DNA of 24,872 nt, from NCBI GenBank assembly GCA_021799755.1, contig JAJYZU010000002.1, positions 1 through 24,872 on the forward strand, in the 5' to 3' direction. The notes under the pieces were generated by a model, which saw nothing but the letters and a program-made list of their open reading frames with translations, made no database searches and was not told the origin of the DNA. The position numbers were made by a program, and so were the translations under genes. Positions 8,401 through 16,411 of the stretch are shown here, in pieces (position 1 is the stretch's first letter; each line of letters begins with the position of its first letter). The DNA comes from Thermoplasmata archaeon (GTDB taxonomy: Archaea; Thermoplasmatota; Thermoplasmata; Thermoplasmatales; Thermoplasmataceae).

Positions 8401-8844
8401 ATGATAGGTGTAAAGGAAGTTGAGGATCCAAAGAAAAGAGTGCCTCTGATAGGCATGATTGGTGGAATGGCCACAGTGGGCAAGCACCTCTTTGAAAAAC
8501 CTGTTACAGTCCAGTATCCTGAACAGAGACGCGAGATGCCTGAAAGATTCAGGTTTCGCATCTTTCTAAAGCTTGATGACTGTGTCGGTTGTACATTGTG
8601 CGAACAGGTATGTCCCAATGGAAGCATAAAGATGCAGCCTGTTGACAGGGAAAACCCGAGAAACAAGAGGAAGATATACCCGGACGTTAATTTCGGTACC
8701 TGCACAGTGTGCAGAAACTGTCAGGAGATATGCCCCACTGACGCAATATACCTCACCAATGTGTTTGAAACATCAAGAACCCGGAACAGCTTCACCTATT
8801 CTCCCGAAGAGCTGGCTCTGGAGGAGGACAAGGTCAAGAAATGA
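8401..8844 (+). CDS. nuoI: Complex I subunit NuoI (Nqo9), two [4Fe-4S] clusters
   Basis: Ferredoxin-like subunit (147 residues) that carries clusters N6a and N6b and hands electrons to NuoB. Two full CxxCxxCxxxCP motifs are present: Cys61/64/67/71 (CVGCTLCEQVCP) and Cys101/104/107/111 (CTVCRNCQEICP). Since NuoE, F and G are missing from the operon, NuoI is likely the electron entry point, as in other archaeal 11-subunit complexes. GGTGGTGA, overlapping the nuoH stop, acts as the SD. The stop overlaps the nuoJ1 start by four bases. Confidence 0.95.
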   Translation: MIGVKEVEDPKKRVPLIGMIGGMATVGKHLFEKPVTVQYPEQRREMPERFRFRIFLKLDDCVGCTLCEQVCPNGSIKMQPVDRENPRNKRKIYPDVNFGTCTVCRNCQEICPTDAIYLTNVFETSRTRNSFTYSPEELALEEDKVKK

Positions 8845-9089
8845 TATTCACCATTATCTTCCTGATCTTTGCGCTGTTCCTAGTTATAACTTCTCTGGAA
8901 GCTGTTAGGGAAAAGAATATTGTGCATTCCGCCACTTGGCTCATGATGTTCCTGTTTACGATGGGCGGTCTTTTCATATTTATGGGCGCAAGCTTCCTTG
9001 GTGCAATAGAACTCCTTGTTTACGTAGGTGCAGTTGTCACGCTTATAGTTTTCACCCTGATGCTCACAGGAGGGAAGGAAGTTGAATAA
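8841..9089 (+). CDS. nuoJ: Complex I subunit NuoJ, N-terminal half (split gene)
   Basis: 82 residues matching the first three helices of NuoJ/ND6: helix 1 about 2-18, helix 2 about 31-50, and helix 3 about 54-76 with the conserved LLVYVGAVVTLIVFTLML, which holds the Tyr-Val-Gly element at the pi-bulge helix. It ends cleanly after the helix with GGKEVE; the remaining two helices of NuoJ are encoded by the next ORF in another frame. ATG 8841 overlaps the nuoI stop. Symbol used for both halves; haloarchaeal complex I operons also have nuoJ1/nuoJ2. Confidence 0.88.
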   Translation: MIFTIIFLIFALFLVITSLEAVREKNIVHSATWLMMFLFTMGGLFIFMGASFLGAIELLVYVGAVVTLIVFTLMLTGGKEVE

Positions 9090-9300
9090 ATATGCAGCAG
9101 CGCTTGCCTCTGCTTTCTTCTTTCTCGTGATATTTGTGGAAATAATTCAGATCAGCGGTTCCATTGAACGCATCAATCAGAACATCACTGCGATAAGCAA
9201 CAGCCTTTTTGGAGAGTATCTTGTTCCGTTTGAACTCATTTCGTTGATATTGGTTGGAGGGATTATTGGAATGCTTTACATATCAGGCAGGGAGGAATAA
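9082..9300 (+). CDS. nuoJ: Complex I subunit NuoJ, C-terminal half (split gene)
   Basis: 72 residues that match helices 4 and 5 of NuoJ: helix 4 about 5-24, a polar loop, then VPFELISLILVGGIIGMLYI, the familiar FELxSLLLL...GA block. The likely start is TTG 9082, inside the nuoJ1 end (8-base overlap), with a strong SD GGAGG at 9069-9073, eight bases away. The dedicated SD argues for a real second cistron and against a sequencing frameshift. It ends two bases before nuoK. Confidence 0.85.
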   Translation: MNKYAAALASAFFFLVIFVEIIQISGSIERINQNITAISNSLFGEYLVPFELISLILVGGIIGMLYISGREE

Positions 9301-9302
9301 AC

Positions 9303-9596
9303 ATGGAACTGATGATCGCAGACACCATTGCCATGTTCCTTTTCACTGTCGGTCTCTACGGGGTCATGTCATCAAAGGTGGGTATCAAGATGCTCATATC
9401 AATTGAGATCCTGATAAACTCTGCAGTACTGGCACTGGTTGCATCATCCTACGGATCAATGCAGCCAATAATACTGGCTCTCATGGTCATAGCGATTGCC
9501 GCTGTTGAATCAGTCATTGGAATAAGCATACTCATAGCAATATTCAGGAGATTCGGCAAGGTAAACATATCGCTGCTCAAGGAGATTAGAGAATAA
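9303..9596 (+). CDS. nuoK: Complex I subunit NuoK (Nqo11/ND4L)
   Basis: 97 residues, three membrane helices, the normal family size. Both membrane glutamates needed for proton transfer are present: Glu35 in LISIEILINS and Glu69 in AAVESVIG. The SD is AGGGAGG before the ATG. Its stop overlaps the nuoL start by one base (TAATG). Together with nuoA, nuoJ and nuoH it builds the E-channel region next to the quinone site. Confidence 0.95.
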   Translation: MELMIADTIAMFLFTVGLYGVMSSKVGIKMLISIEILINSAVLALVASSYGSMQPIILALMVIAIAAVESVIGISILIAIFRRFGKVNISLLKEIRE

Positions 9597-11491
9597 TGGA
9601 AGACGTATACGCGTGGTTCGTGTTTCTTGCACCGCTCATTGCTGCGCCAATTGCACTGGTGGCAGGGAAATACAGGAAGGACATAGCTGGGATAATCGCT
9701 TCCATTTCTATAGCCATCTCCCTTGTGCTATCATACCTGCTCTACCTGAATGCTTCATCCGGCAATGTTGTCACTTCACAGATAAACTGGTTCTACAACC
9801 TTGACTATGGAGTATTCGTCGACCATCTGACCGTCGTTATGATCATGATGGTTTCCTTTGTTTCCCTCATGATTCATCTGTTCGCCATGTACTATATGAA
9901 GAAGGATCCGAACAGGCACGTTTATTTTGCAGAAACAGCCCTTTTCACTGCAGGCATGCTGGGCCTGGTTGAATCTTCAAACCTGCTTGAATTCTTCCTG
10001 TTCTGGGAACTGGTGGGACTCTGTTCCTACCTGCTAATAGGGTTCTGGTTCTTCAAGCCCAATGCAACCGCGGCTGCAAAGAAGGCATTCATAGTTACAA
10101 GAGTCGGCGACCTGCTCTTCCTCGTGGGACTGGCTGTTCTTTACACGTCACTTTCGCCATATTCATCAGTGACAGCTGATCCGTTAAGCATATCGTTCAT
10201 AGTCAACCATGCTTCCTCTCTCCCGGCGCTGATAGGAAAGGAAAATCTCACGATTATATCACTTCTGCTCCTGGGAGGGGCCATAGGAAAGTCATCGCAA
10301 TTTCCGCTTCATGTATGGATTCCTGATGCAATGGAGGGTCCAACAACTGTATCTGCGCTGATACATGCTGCCACAATGGTGACGGCCGGAATTTACCTTG
10401 TCGCTAGGGTTTATCCCCTGTTTTTAGAAGCATATCCGCTTTCGCTCTACACCGTCGCATTCATAGGATCGTTTACTGCGATTTTCGCAGGCACCATAGG
10501 TCTGGTTGTCAACGATCTTAAGAGAATACTTGCTTACTCAACCATCAGTCAGCTTGGCTACATGATGGCAGCCCTGGGTCTTGGCGGTATTCTTGGTGGC
10601 GAGGTTGTATCCTTCTCGCTCTATCATCTCGTTGTTCATGCATTTTTCAAGGCGCTCCTGTTCCTTACAGCCGGCGCGGTATTGATAGCCCTAATGGATG
10701 TACGTGATGTCAGAAAGATGGGTGGTCTCTGGAAAAGGATGCCCATCACAATTTCGCTCATGTTCATAGGATCCATCACCCTTGCAGCGGTACCTTATAC
10801 CGCAGCATTCTTTTCCAAAGATACAATAATAGATGCTTCTTATCTATTCTATACACAGCAGCACTCGTTCCTGTTCGCCATTCCATGGATCTTTCTTGAG
10901 GTCGGGTCGTTCATGACGGTGCTTTACACTTTCAGGATGTTTTTCCTGGTTGCTCTGGGCAAACCGAGGTCTCATCTGGCCTCCGAAGCAAAAGATCCAT
11001 CAATATGGGCTCTTCTGCCATTATTTCCGCTGGCAATACTTGCCCTCATTTACGGTATATATCAGTCAGACTTCTATAACTTCATAAATCCTTCCACGAT
11101 TATTCCCACAGTTCCCCTTCTCATAGAACTTATACCAATAGTATTCCTGATTATAGGGGTGATTGTCACCTATTTCATTTACGCAGGGGAAGCATGGAAG
11201 AGGATCAGGTTTTCCGCAGTTCCAGGTTACAAAATACTCAAGAACAAGTACTACCTTGATTCAGCATTCACAAATGGAATCGCGCAGAAGGGAATACTCC
11301 CCCTATCCTCGGCTTTCGCCGGTTTCGAATATTCATACAATAGGGGAGTGGAAGCGCTCGGTCGATCCGCTGTCTCTCTTGGAAAGGGCTTCAGAAAGCT
11401 GCAATCGGGAATTGTGGAAAATTATTTCGTGGTCATAATAGTGACTGCAGCCGTTGTTCTGTTGATACTTGAACTCCTCGGAGGGCTTTAG
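9596..11491 (+). CDS. nuoL: Complex I subunit NuoL (Nqo12/ND5)
   Basis: Distal antiporter-like proton-pumping subunit, 631 residues with about 16 membrane helices. Key residues seen: Glu138 in FFLFWELVGLCSYLL, Lys232 in GAIGKSSQFPLHVWIPDAM, His257 in SALIHAATMVTAG, His348/Lys352 in LVVHAFFKALLF and Lys408 in AAFFSKD. The C-terminal ~120 residues fit the lateral amphipathic helix (HL) plus a last anchor helix (about 608-628), as expected for a full NuoL. The stop TAG directly abuts the nuoM ATG. Confidence 0.96.
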   Translation: MEDVYAWFVFLAPLIAAPIALVAGKYRKDIAGIIASISIAISLVLSYLLYLNASSGNVVTSQINWFYNLDYGVFVDHLTVVMIMMVSFVSLMIHLFAMYYMKKDPNRHVYFAETALFTAGMLGLVESSNLLEFFLFWELVGLCSYLLIGFWFFKPNATAAAKKAFIVTRVGDLLFLVGLAVLYTSLSPYSSVTADPLSISFIVNHASSLPALIGKENLTIISLLLLGGAIGKSSQFPLHVWIPDAMEGPTTVSALIHAATMVTAGIYLVARVYPLFLEAYPLSLYTVAFIGSFTAIFAGTIGLVVNDLKRILAYSTISQLGYMMAALGLGGILGGEVVSFSLYHLVVHAFFKALLFLTAGAVLIALMDVRDVRKMGGLWKRMPITISLMFIGSITLAAVPYTAAFFSKDTIIDASYLFYTQQHSFLFAIPWIFLEVGSFMTVLYTFRMFFLVALGKPRSHLASEAKDPSIWALLPLFPLAILALIYGIYQSDFYNFINPSTIIPTVPLLIELIPIVFLIIGVIVTYFIYAGEAWKRIRFSAVPGYKILKNKYYLDSAFTNGIAQKGILPLSSAFAGFEYSYNRGVEALGRSAVSLGKGFRKLQSGIVENYFVVIIVTAAVVLLILELLGGL

Positions 11492-12958
11492 ATGATCATA
11501 GAGTACATATTTTTTGCACTGATAGCTGCATCAATAATCACATTCTTCATGGGAAAATATTCAGGCAGCTTCTCAAAGATTGTTGCACTGCTAGTATCCA
11601 TAGGAGTGATAGCATATTCTGCAGCGGAGTTTTACAAGGGATATTCAGGAGGATATCTTTCCACATACAGCATAACACTCTCATCTGGCAGCGGGTTCTA
11701 TTTTTCGCTGGGACTTGACGGGTTTACGGATATTCTCATAATTCTTGCATCAATAATAACCCTTATCGCGTTATTCGTTTCCAGGGAAGGTAACGGCATA
11801 TATTATGGCCTGATTATGCTTACGGAGGTTGGAACCTTCGGGCTATTGCTCTCCACCGATCTGTTCTTCTTTTACGTTTTCTGGGAGATCGTTCTTGTAC
11901 CGGTCTATTTCCTCATAGGATTGTATGGAGGATCAAGGAAGGACTCGGTTTCGCTGAAGTTTTTCGTATACACGCATATCGGCTCTGTGTTCATACTGCT
12001 GTCCATTTTCACTCTGTACTCTTTCTATTACACGGAAAAAGGAATTCTCACCATGCAGATATCAAGTCTTCTCAATCCGGCATTCTTTACGTCAATGCCA
12101 TACTTCTACCAGATATTCGTGATAGCAGGTTTCATGATCGGTTTTCTTGTCAAGCTGCCATCATTCCCACTCCATTCCTGGCTTCCTGACAGCTACGAAA
12201 CCGCATCTTATCCAGTCACCGTGATACTTGCAGGGGCTCTCTCTGTCATGGGGGGATACGGATTATTTGGCATTCTTTACAATATCTATGCAGTCATCCC
12301 AGTGTACATAATGTGGATTTTCATCTACCTCGGAATAATAAGCCTGATCTACTTCTCATTGTCCGCAATGTTTCAGACAAGCCTTAAGAGGATGATGGCA
12401 TACGCCAGCGCAAGTTCCATGGGTTTTGTTATGATATCATTCGGATCAGGTCTCATATCAACAGGCACGAACAGCACCATTGATCTTGCCGGAGGAATTT
12501 ACCAGATATTCGTTCACGGGTTGATTGTTGCACTTATATTTTCCATGCTTTACTACATAAAGAAGTACACCGGACATGATACGACCTATGGACTGGGAGG
12601 AATATACCGGGAAGCCCCCCTGATGTCCACTCTACTTCTGGGAGGACTGCTTGCTTCCCTTGGTCTTCCTGGCCTTGCCGGTTTTGTTGCAGAATTCTCA
12701 ATTGTTGCAGGATCGTTCCAGGCAATAGGCGCACTGGTATTCTTCGTTATATTTGCCATGATCATCACGGCTTCCTACCATATCTGGGCTGCGCAGAGAA
12801 CACTATATGGACCATACAACGAGAAACTTGGTCCTATACATGATCTTTCGCGCACTGAGCTTTGCGCAATGCTCTCTATTTTCATAGTCATTCTGATCCT
12901 GGGTGTATTTCCCAGAATAGTATTTCCGATGATTACAGGCTATATTGGAGGATTCTGA
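11492..12958 (+). CDS. nuoM: Complex I subunit NuoM (Nqo13/ND4)
   Basis: Second antiporter-like proton-pumping subunit, 488 residues and about 14 helices. Glu132 (FFFYVFWEIVLVPVY), Lys221 (GFLVKLPSFPLHSWLPDSY), His342 (IFVHGLIVAL) and Glu401 (GLPGLAGFVAEFS) match the conserved channel residues. By my alignment the central TM8 lysine (E. coli Lys265, in LAGILLK) is replaced: the segment reads LAGALSVMGGYG, with Val252 at that position. Otherwise the sequence looks like an intact NuoM. Its stop overlaps the nuoN ATG by one base (TGATG). Confidence 0.95.
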   Translation: MIIEYIFFALIAASIITFFMGKYSGSFSKIVALLVSIGVIAYSAAEFYKGYSGGYLSTYSITLSSGSGFYFSLGLDGFTDILIILASIITLIALFVSREGNGIYYGLIMLTEVGTFGLLLSTDLFFFYVFWEIVLVPVYFLIGLYGGSRKDSVSLKFFVYTHIGSVFILLSIFTLYSFYYTEKGILTMQISSLLNPAFFTSMPYFYQIFVIAGFMIGFLVKLPSFPLHSWLPDSYETASYPVTVILAGALSVMGGYGLFGILYNIYAVIPVYIMWIFIYLGIISLIYFSLSAMFQTSLKRMMAYASASSMGFVMISFGSGLISTGTNSTIDLAGGIYQIFVHGLIVALIFSMLYYIKKYTGHDTTYGLGGIYREAPLMSTLLLGGLLASLGLPGLAGFVAEFSIVAGSFQAIGALVFFVIFAMIITASYHIWAAQRTLYGPYNEKLGPIHDLSRTELCAMLSIFIVILILGVFPRIVFPMITGYIGGF

Positions 12959-14424
12959 TGTATAACGAGTTTATATCGACAGTCACAGGTTTCGCATCCC
13001 TTGAATACTTTTATCCCATGATCGCTCTTGGAATTGCAGGATTCATTCTCCTGTTCACAGGGATATTTTCAGGCAACAAGAAGCTGTTTTCAGCTATTGC
13101 ATCCGTCTCCCTTGTAATTTCAATGCTCCTGCTTCTTATCATACCGGAAGTACAGAAATATGTCCTTTTCAGGAGCATTGAGTTCAACGACTTTGGTCTC
13201 TATTTTTCCATCCTTTTCATAATATCCGCGCTCTATGTTACCATCCCGGCGCTCAGGAATATAGAAAAGAAGGGGGAGATATTTTACGCCCTGCTCCTGT
13301 TTGTGACCACTGGAATGCTGGTAGCCGCTTTCAGCATGAACCTCATAATCCTCTTTGTGGCGTTTGAGTCCGTGAGTATTGGCACGTATGTCCTGACAGG
13401 TTTCCACAAGACAAGGAGAACCCTTGAGGCTTCAGCAAAATACTTCTTCACAGGAGCTGTTTCCACATCATTCATCATATTCGGACTAGCGTTTTTCTTC
13501 CAGGCAACCGGCACTTTCTATCTGCTCCCTGCGTATAACATAATCTCCACTCAGGCGCTTCTTATCTCTCTGATATTCCTCACAATAGGATTCGGCTTCA
13601 AGCTCGCGATATTTCCAATGCACCAGTGGGCAATAGATACATATGATGGCGCAGAGAATTCCGTCTCAGCATTCCTTTCCACGGGGAGCAAACTTCTGGC
13701 TTTTATGATAATGCTTAAGGTCTTCATAATCGGATTCCAGTACATAGGGGAGGATGTATTCGTACTGTTTTCGATCCTGGCAATACTCACCATGACATAC
13801 GGAAATCTCTCGGCTCTTTCACAGAACAACATAAAGAGGCTGTTCGCTTATTCAAGTGTTGCACAGGCAGGTTACCTGATACTGGTCTTTTCCATAACGT
13901 CATATGATGTGTGGACAAACGGGTCCTATACCATCGTGGCCACATACGCAGTCACCGCGGCATTGATATATTCCCTGATTTATATTTTCATGAAGGGAGG
14001 CGCATTCCTTTCCATGAATGCGTTCAAAAAGGATGGACCGGAAATATCTGATCTTTCTGGGCTTTCCAAGAAATCACCCGCGCTTGCTCTCAGCCTTTCT
14101 ATACTTCTCCTGGCACTGGCTGGCATACCATTTACCGGCGGTTTCACAGGAAAATTCTACATGTTCCTGTATCTTGTGCAGGGTAAGCTGTGGTGGCTTG
14201 CAATCATAGCAATACTGAACAGTGCCATATCGGTATTCTATTATCTGAAGGTTATAATGTACATGTACTGGAAAAAGCCGGAGGGTGAGGACAAGTTCAT
14301 CATCTCGTCAGGCACAGTAATTCCCGTGGTGATTTCTGCAATCATAGTTATAGTGCTCTTTTTCTCGTTTTACATATTCAACATTTTCTACACGGCTGCC
14401 ACTGCGCTTATGGGGGTTTTCTAG
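12958..14424 (+). CDS. nuoN: Complex I subunit NuoN (Nqo14/ND2)
   Basis: Third antiporter-like subunit, 488 residues and about 14 helices. Conserved charges: Glu137 (LFVAFESVSIGTYVLTGF), Lys215 (GFGFKLAIFPMHQW), Lys245 (FLSTGSKLLAF) and Lys399 (GGFTGKFYMF), the counterparts of E. coli Glu133, Lys217, Lys247 and Lys395. The frame is open upstream to 12862 within nuoM, but the added residues resemble no family N-terminus, so ATG 12958 is chosen. The next gene starts on the base after its stop. Confidence 0.95.
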   Translation: MYNEFISTVTGFASLEYFYPMIALGIAGFILLFTGIFSGNKKLFSAIASVSLVISMLLLLIIPEVQKYVLFRSIEFNDFGLYFSILFIISALYVTIPALRNIEKKGEIFYALLLFVTTGMLVAAFSMNLIILFVAFESVSIGTYVLTGFHKTRRTLEASAKYFFTGAVSTSFIIFGLAFFFQATGTFYLLPAYNIISTQALLISLIFLTIGFGFKLAIFPMHQWAIDTYDGAENSVSAFLSTGSKLLAFMIMLKVFIIGFQYIGEDVFVLFSILAILTMTYGNLSALSQNNIKRLFAYSSVAQAGYLILVFSITSYDVWTNGSYTIVATYAVTAALIYSLIYIFMKGGAFLSMNAFKKDGPEISDLSGLSKKSPALALSLSILLLALAGIPFTGGFTGKFYMFLYLVQGKLWWLAIIAILNSAISVFYYLKVIMYMYWKKPEGEDKFIISSGTVIPVVISAIIVIVLFFSFYIFNIFYTAATALMGVF

Positions 14425-14787
14425 ATGAACGGTCTTCTTGATCTGGAAGAGGTAAAATCATTCATGCTGATGGGCGATGTCAGGTCCTCGATCAAATGGC
14501 TGGAACGGAGAAAGATCAAATCAAAATACCTTTTTATGGCAACCAAGAAGGATCATTATGTTGAAATGGAAAAGTTCCTGGACATCATCGAAGAACTTAT
14601 CAAAGGAAAGATAAATGCTGACGATGCAGAGAGGGAAATATCATCAGATAAGTTTTCCGAACTGTTTTACATGGTGGATGATAAAAAGGAACTTATCTCG
14701 GCATTTGTCTATTACATACGGTACACAATGGACAGATATGATGTTGATTACCCGAGATTCGATCAGAAGAGGTGCGATGACCTGTGA
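14425..14787 (+). CDS. Uncharacterised 120-residue protein in the nuo operon
   Basis: I do not recognise this gene. Its ATG follows the nuoN TAG with no gap, and GGGGGT just upstream may serve as SD, so it belongs to the nuo transcript. The product is soluble, charged and probably all-helical, with no signal peptide or membrane segment; a basic stretch KWLERRKIKSKY (residues 24-35) is followed by acidic helices and a tyrosine-rich YYIRYTMDRYDVDY near the end. Only one Cys (116) and no cofactor motif are visible. Position suggests an accessory, assembly or electron-input partner of complex I, but that is inference. It overlaps the next gene by four bases (GTGA). Confidence 0.8.
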   Translation: MNGLLDLEEVKSFMLMGDVRSSIKWLERRKIKSKYLFMATKKDHYVEMEKFLDIIEELIKGKINADDAEREISSDKFSELFYMVDDKKELISAFVYYIRYTMDRYDVDYPRFDQKRCDDL

Positions 14788-15032
14788 CCGATTTCATGAG
14801 CTGTTTTAAGGGTGTGGAAAACGAGGAAGAAGCGGCAGAATGCGTCCATTGCCTGAAGAAGTACGGCGAAATAGTAATGTTCAGCCGGGAGAAGGGAAGA
14901 CTTGAGCTGGGCCGTGAGGCCTATGATCAGAAGGTTTCAGCACCCATGGAACACATATCAAGGCTCCTGAATATACACGACCTGGAATCATACAGAGAGG
15001 CAGATGAAAAATTCAATCTGACCATGTACTGA
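14784..15032 (+). CDS. Uncharacterised 82-residue CxxC protein, last gene of nuo operon
   Basis: Not recognised. The GTG start overlaps the preceding stop and has GAGGTG at 14769-14774, nine bases upstream. The soluble product has three cysteines near the N-terminus: Cys7 and the pair Cys20-x-x-Cys23 in AECVHCLKKYGE, with His22 between them, so a metal or redox role is possible but unproven. The C-terminal half is helical. No promoter separates it from nuoN and the 120-residue gene, and a 143-base gap follows. The two small proteins may act together. Confidence 0.75.
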   Translation: MTDFMSCFKGVENEEEAAECVHCLKKYGEIVMFSREKGRLELGREAYDQKVSAPMEHISRLLNIHDLESYREADEKFNLTMY

Positions 15033-15045
15033 TTCTCGACCATTT

Positions 15046-15085
15046 TATCGCAGCTATTATTCCAGGAAATCCGTTGTATCGCAGC
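15046..15085 (+). repeat. Pair of 9-base direct repeats upstream of the flavoprotein gene
   Basis: TATCGCAGC occurs at 15046-15054 and again at 15077-15085, 31 bases apart (about three helical turns). It sits upstream of the TATA element for the gene at 15176. It could be a binding site pair, but two copies of 9 bases may be chance. Confidence 0.3.
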
Positions 15086-15145
15086 GGTCTCAAAGCAGGA
15101 CGAGTTTGAAACAGTAAAGATAGTGCGCCCAGATAAACGGCGCAA

Positions 15146-15152
15146 AGTATAT
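15146..15152 (+). promoter_or_regulatory. TATA box for the geranylgeranyl-reductase-like gene
   Basis: AGTATAT is centred 27 bases before GTG 15176. No SD precedes that GTG, so the mRNA is probably leaderless and the flavoprotein gene is transcribed apart from nuo. Confidence 0.55.
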
Positions 15153-15175
15153 CATCAAATACGAATTGAATAATA

Positions 15176-16291
15176 GTGTTCGATTACGATACTGTGATTG
15201 TGGGTGCCGGCACCGCAGGGCTCTCCGCAGGAAGAATTCTCCATGAATCCGGAAAAAATTACATTATACTGGATTCGAAGGAGAGGATTGGCGTTCCAAT
15301 AAGATCGACCGGTGGAATCTCGGAGTATTTTGTGCATAAGCTAAAAATGCCTGTAAATGATGAGATCGTCTCAGCAAGAATAAGATCAGTGGGGATACAG
15401 AATGATGATGGTGATCTCACAGTGATGCGCTACAATCATGATGTGGGATACGTTTACGATTTCACGAAGTATGAACAGTACCTGGCGAAGGGCCTTAACA
15501 TTGAGCTGAATACAAGAGTCCTGAAAATAGCGCACAATGAGATCGGCACGACAAAAGGAAACGTCACTGCCAGAAATATAATAATAGCCTCAGGTCCCAC
15601 AACGTCTCTCACATCTATGAAGAAGAAACCTCAGGACATTGACATGATAGTAGGCTATGAGGAAACAAGAAGACTCCCTCCGAGGGCAGACTTTGACATA
15701 TCATTCTGGTTAAGCAGGCATGCTCCGGGTGGATATGTGTGGGATTTCCCTGACAGAAATAATCTTCGCAGGATAGGCATAGGTGTGGTGAAACAGAGCA
15801 GGGAAAATCCCGTCTCCGCCCTAGGAGATTTTACAAGGGATCATCCTGAACTGACGGGGGAGGTCCATCACACAATATCACATCTTATTCCGGTTGCCCA
15901 TCCGCCAAGTAAGGTGGTATTCGGAAACATCATGATAGTTGGCGATGCGGCAAACAGTGTTTTTGCATCAACCGGCGGCGGGCTGCAGGGTGCCACGTGG
16001 TCCGGCCAGTTGGCAGGAAAGGCGGCATCAATGGAAAATCCTGAAATGTATCAGAGGGAATGGCGATCGGAACTGTATCCGGTCCTGCTCGATCATTACA
16101 GAATAAAAAAGATATTTTACACAGTTCCGAACAAGAAGGTTCTTGACATACCGAGGATATTGAGAACATTCAGGGCAAAAACAGGCAACGACCTGATTGA
16201 AATCCCGAGGCTGATGAAGCACGTGATCCTTCACAGCCCATCAATGATGTTATATGCAATACAGGCAGGATGCACCAGATCATTCTACTGA
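15176..16291 (+). CDS. FAD-dependent geranylgeranyl reductase family protein
   Basis: A 371-residue flavoprotein of the family that saturates geranylgeranyl chains of archaeal membrane lipids or related isoprenoids. The N-terminus is the Rossmann FAD motif (VIVGAGTAGLSAGRIL, residues about 7-22), the middle has the family PxxYxWxFP-like element GGYVWDFPDRNNLRRIGIGV (about 186), and NIMIVGDAANSVFASTGGGL (about 253) is the second FAD-binding motif. The usual Cys-containing PxRCGEG loop after the first strand reads PIRSTGGIS, so the active-site cysteine is missing; the substrate may therefore differ from that of the true digeranylgeranylglycerophospholipid reductase. GTG 15176 is placed by its promoter. 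It ends before an oligo-T tract. Confidence 0.8.
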   Translation: MFDYDTVIVGAGTAGLSAGRILHESGKNYIILDSKERIGVPIRSTGGISEYFVHKLKMPVNDEIVSARIRSVGIQNDDGDLTVMRYNHDVGYVYDFTKYEQYLAKGLNIELNTRVLKIAHNEIGTTKGNVTARNIIIASGPTTSLTSMKKKPQDIDMIVGYEETRRLPPRADFDISFWLSRHAPGGYVWDFPDRNNLRRIGIGVVKQSRENPVSALGDFTRDHPELTGEVHHTISHLIPVAHPPSKVVFGNIMIVGDAANSVFASTGGGLQGATWSGQLAGKAASMENPEMYQREWRSELYPVLLDHYRIKKIFYTVPNKKVLDIPRILRTFRAKTGNDLIEIPRLMKHVILHSPSMMLYAIQAGCTRSFY

Positions 16292-16307
16292 TTTCTACTT
16301 AATCATC

Positions 16308-16313
16308 TTTTTT
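16308..16313 (+). terminator. Oligo-T terminator candidate
   Basis: A run of six T residues lies 17 bases after the flavoprotein stop, before an independent promoter for the crotonase-fold gene. Typical of archaeal intrinsic termination; untested. Confidence 0.4.
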
Positions 16314-16383
16314 CATGGCAGAATTGATATGGAATATTTTGAAGATTGACATAATCATATCCCAGCAAAACCTATTGATACTG

Positions 16384-16389
16384 TTATAT
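16384..16389 (+). promoter_or_regulatory. TATA box for the crotonase-fold gene
   Basis: TTATAT is centred about 25 bases before GTG 16412. This supports GTG 16412 as a leaderless start; the ATG at 16398 is in another frame and leads to a short dead-end ORF. Confidence 0.5.
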
Positions 16390-16411
16390 TGTAAAACATG
16401 ATCAAGACTCA

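Noticed and set aside
8175..8705. 176-codon open frame antisense to nuoH and nuoI
   Set aside because: Both sense genes are fully conserved at this place; the product shows no family features.
8841..9300. Frameshift error as the cause of the two nuoJ ORFs
   Set aside because: Not excluded, but the second ORF has its own GGAGG and TTG start and the first ends right after a complete helix, which favours a true split.
12862..12957. N-terminal extension of nuoN
   Set aside because: The extra residues lie inside nuoM and do not resemble NuoN; ATG 12958 overlaps the nuoM stop as elsewhere in the operon.
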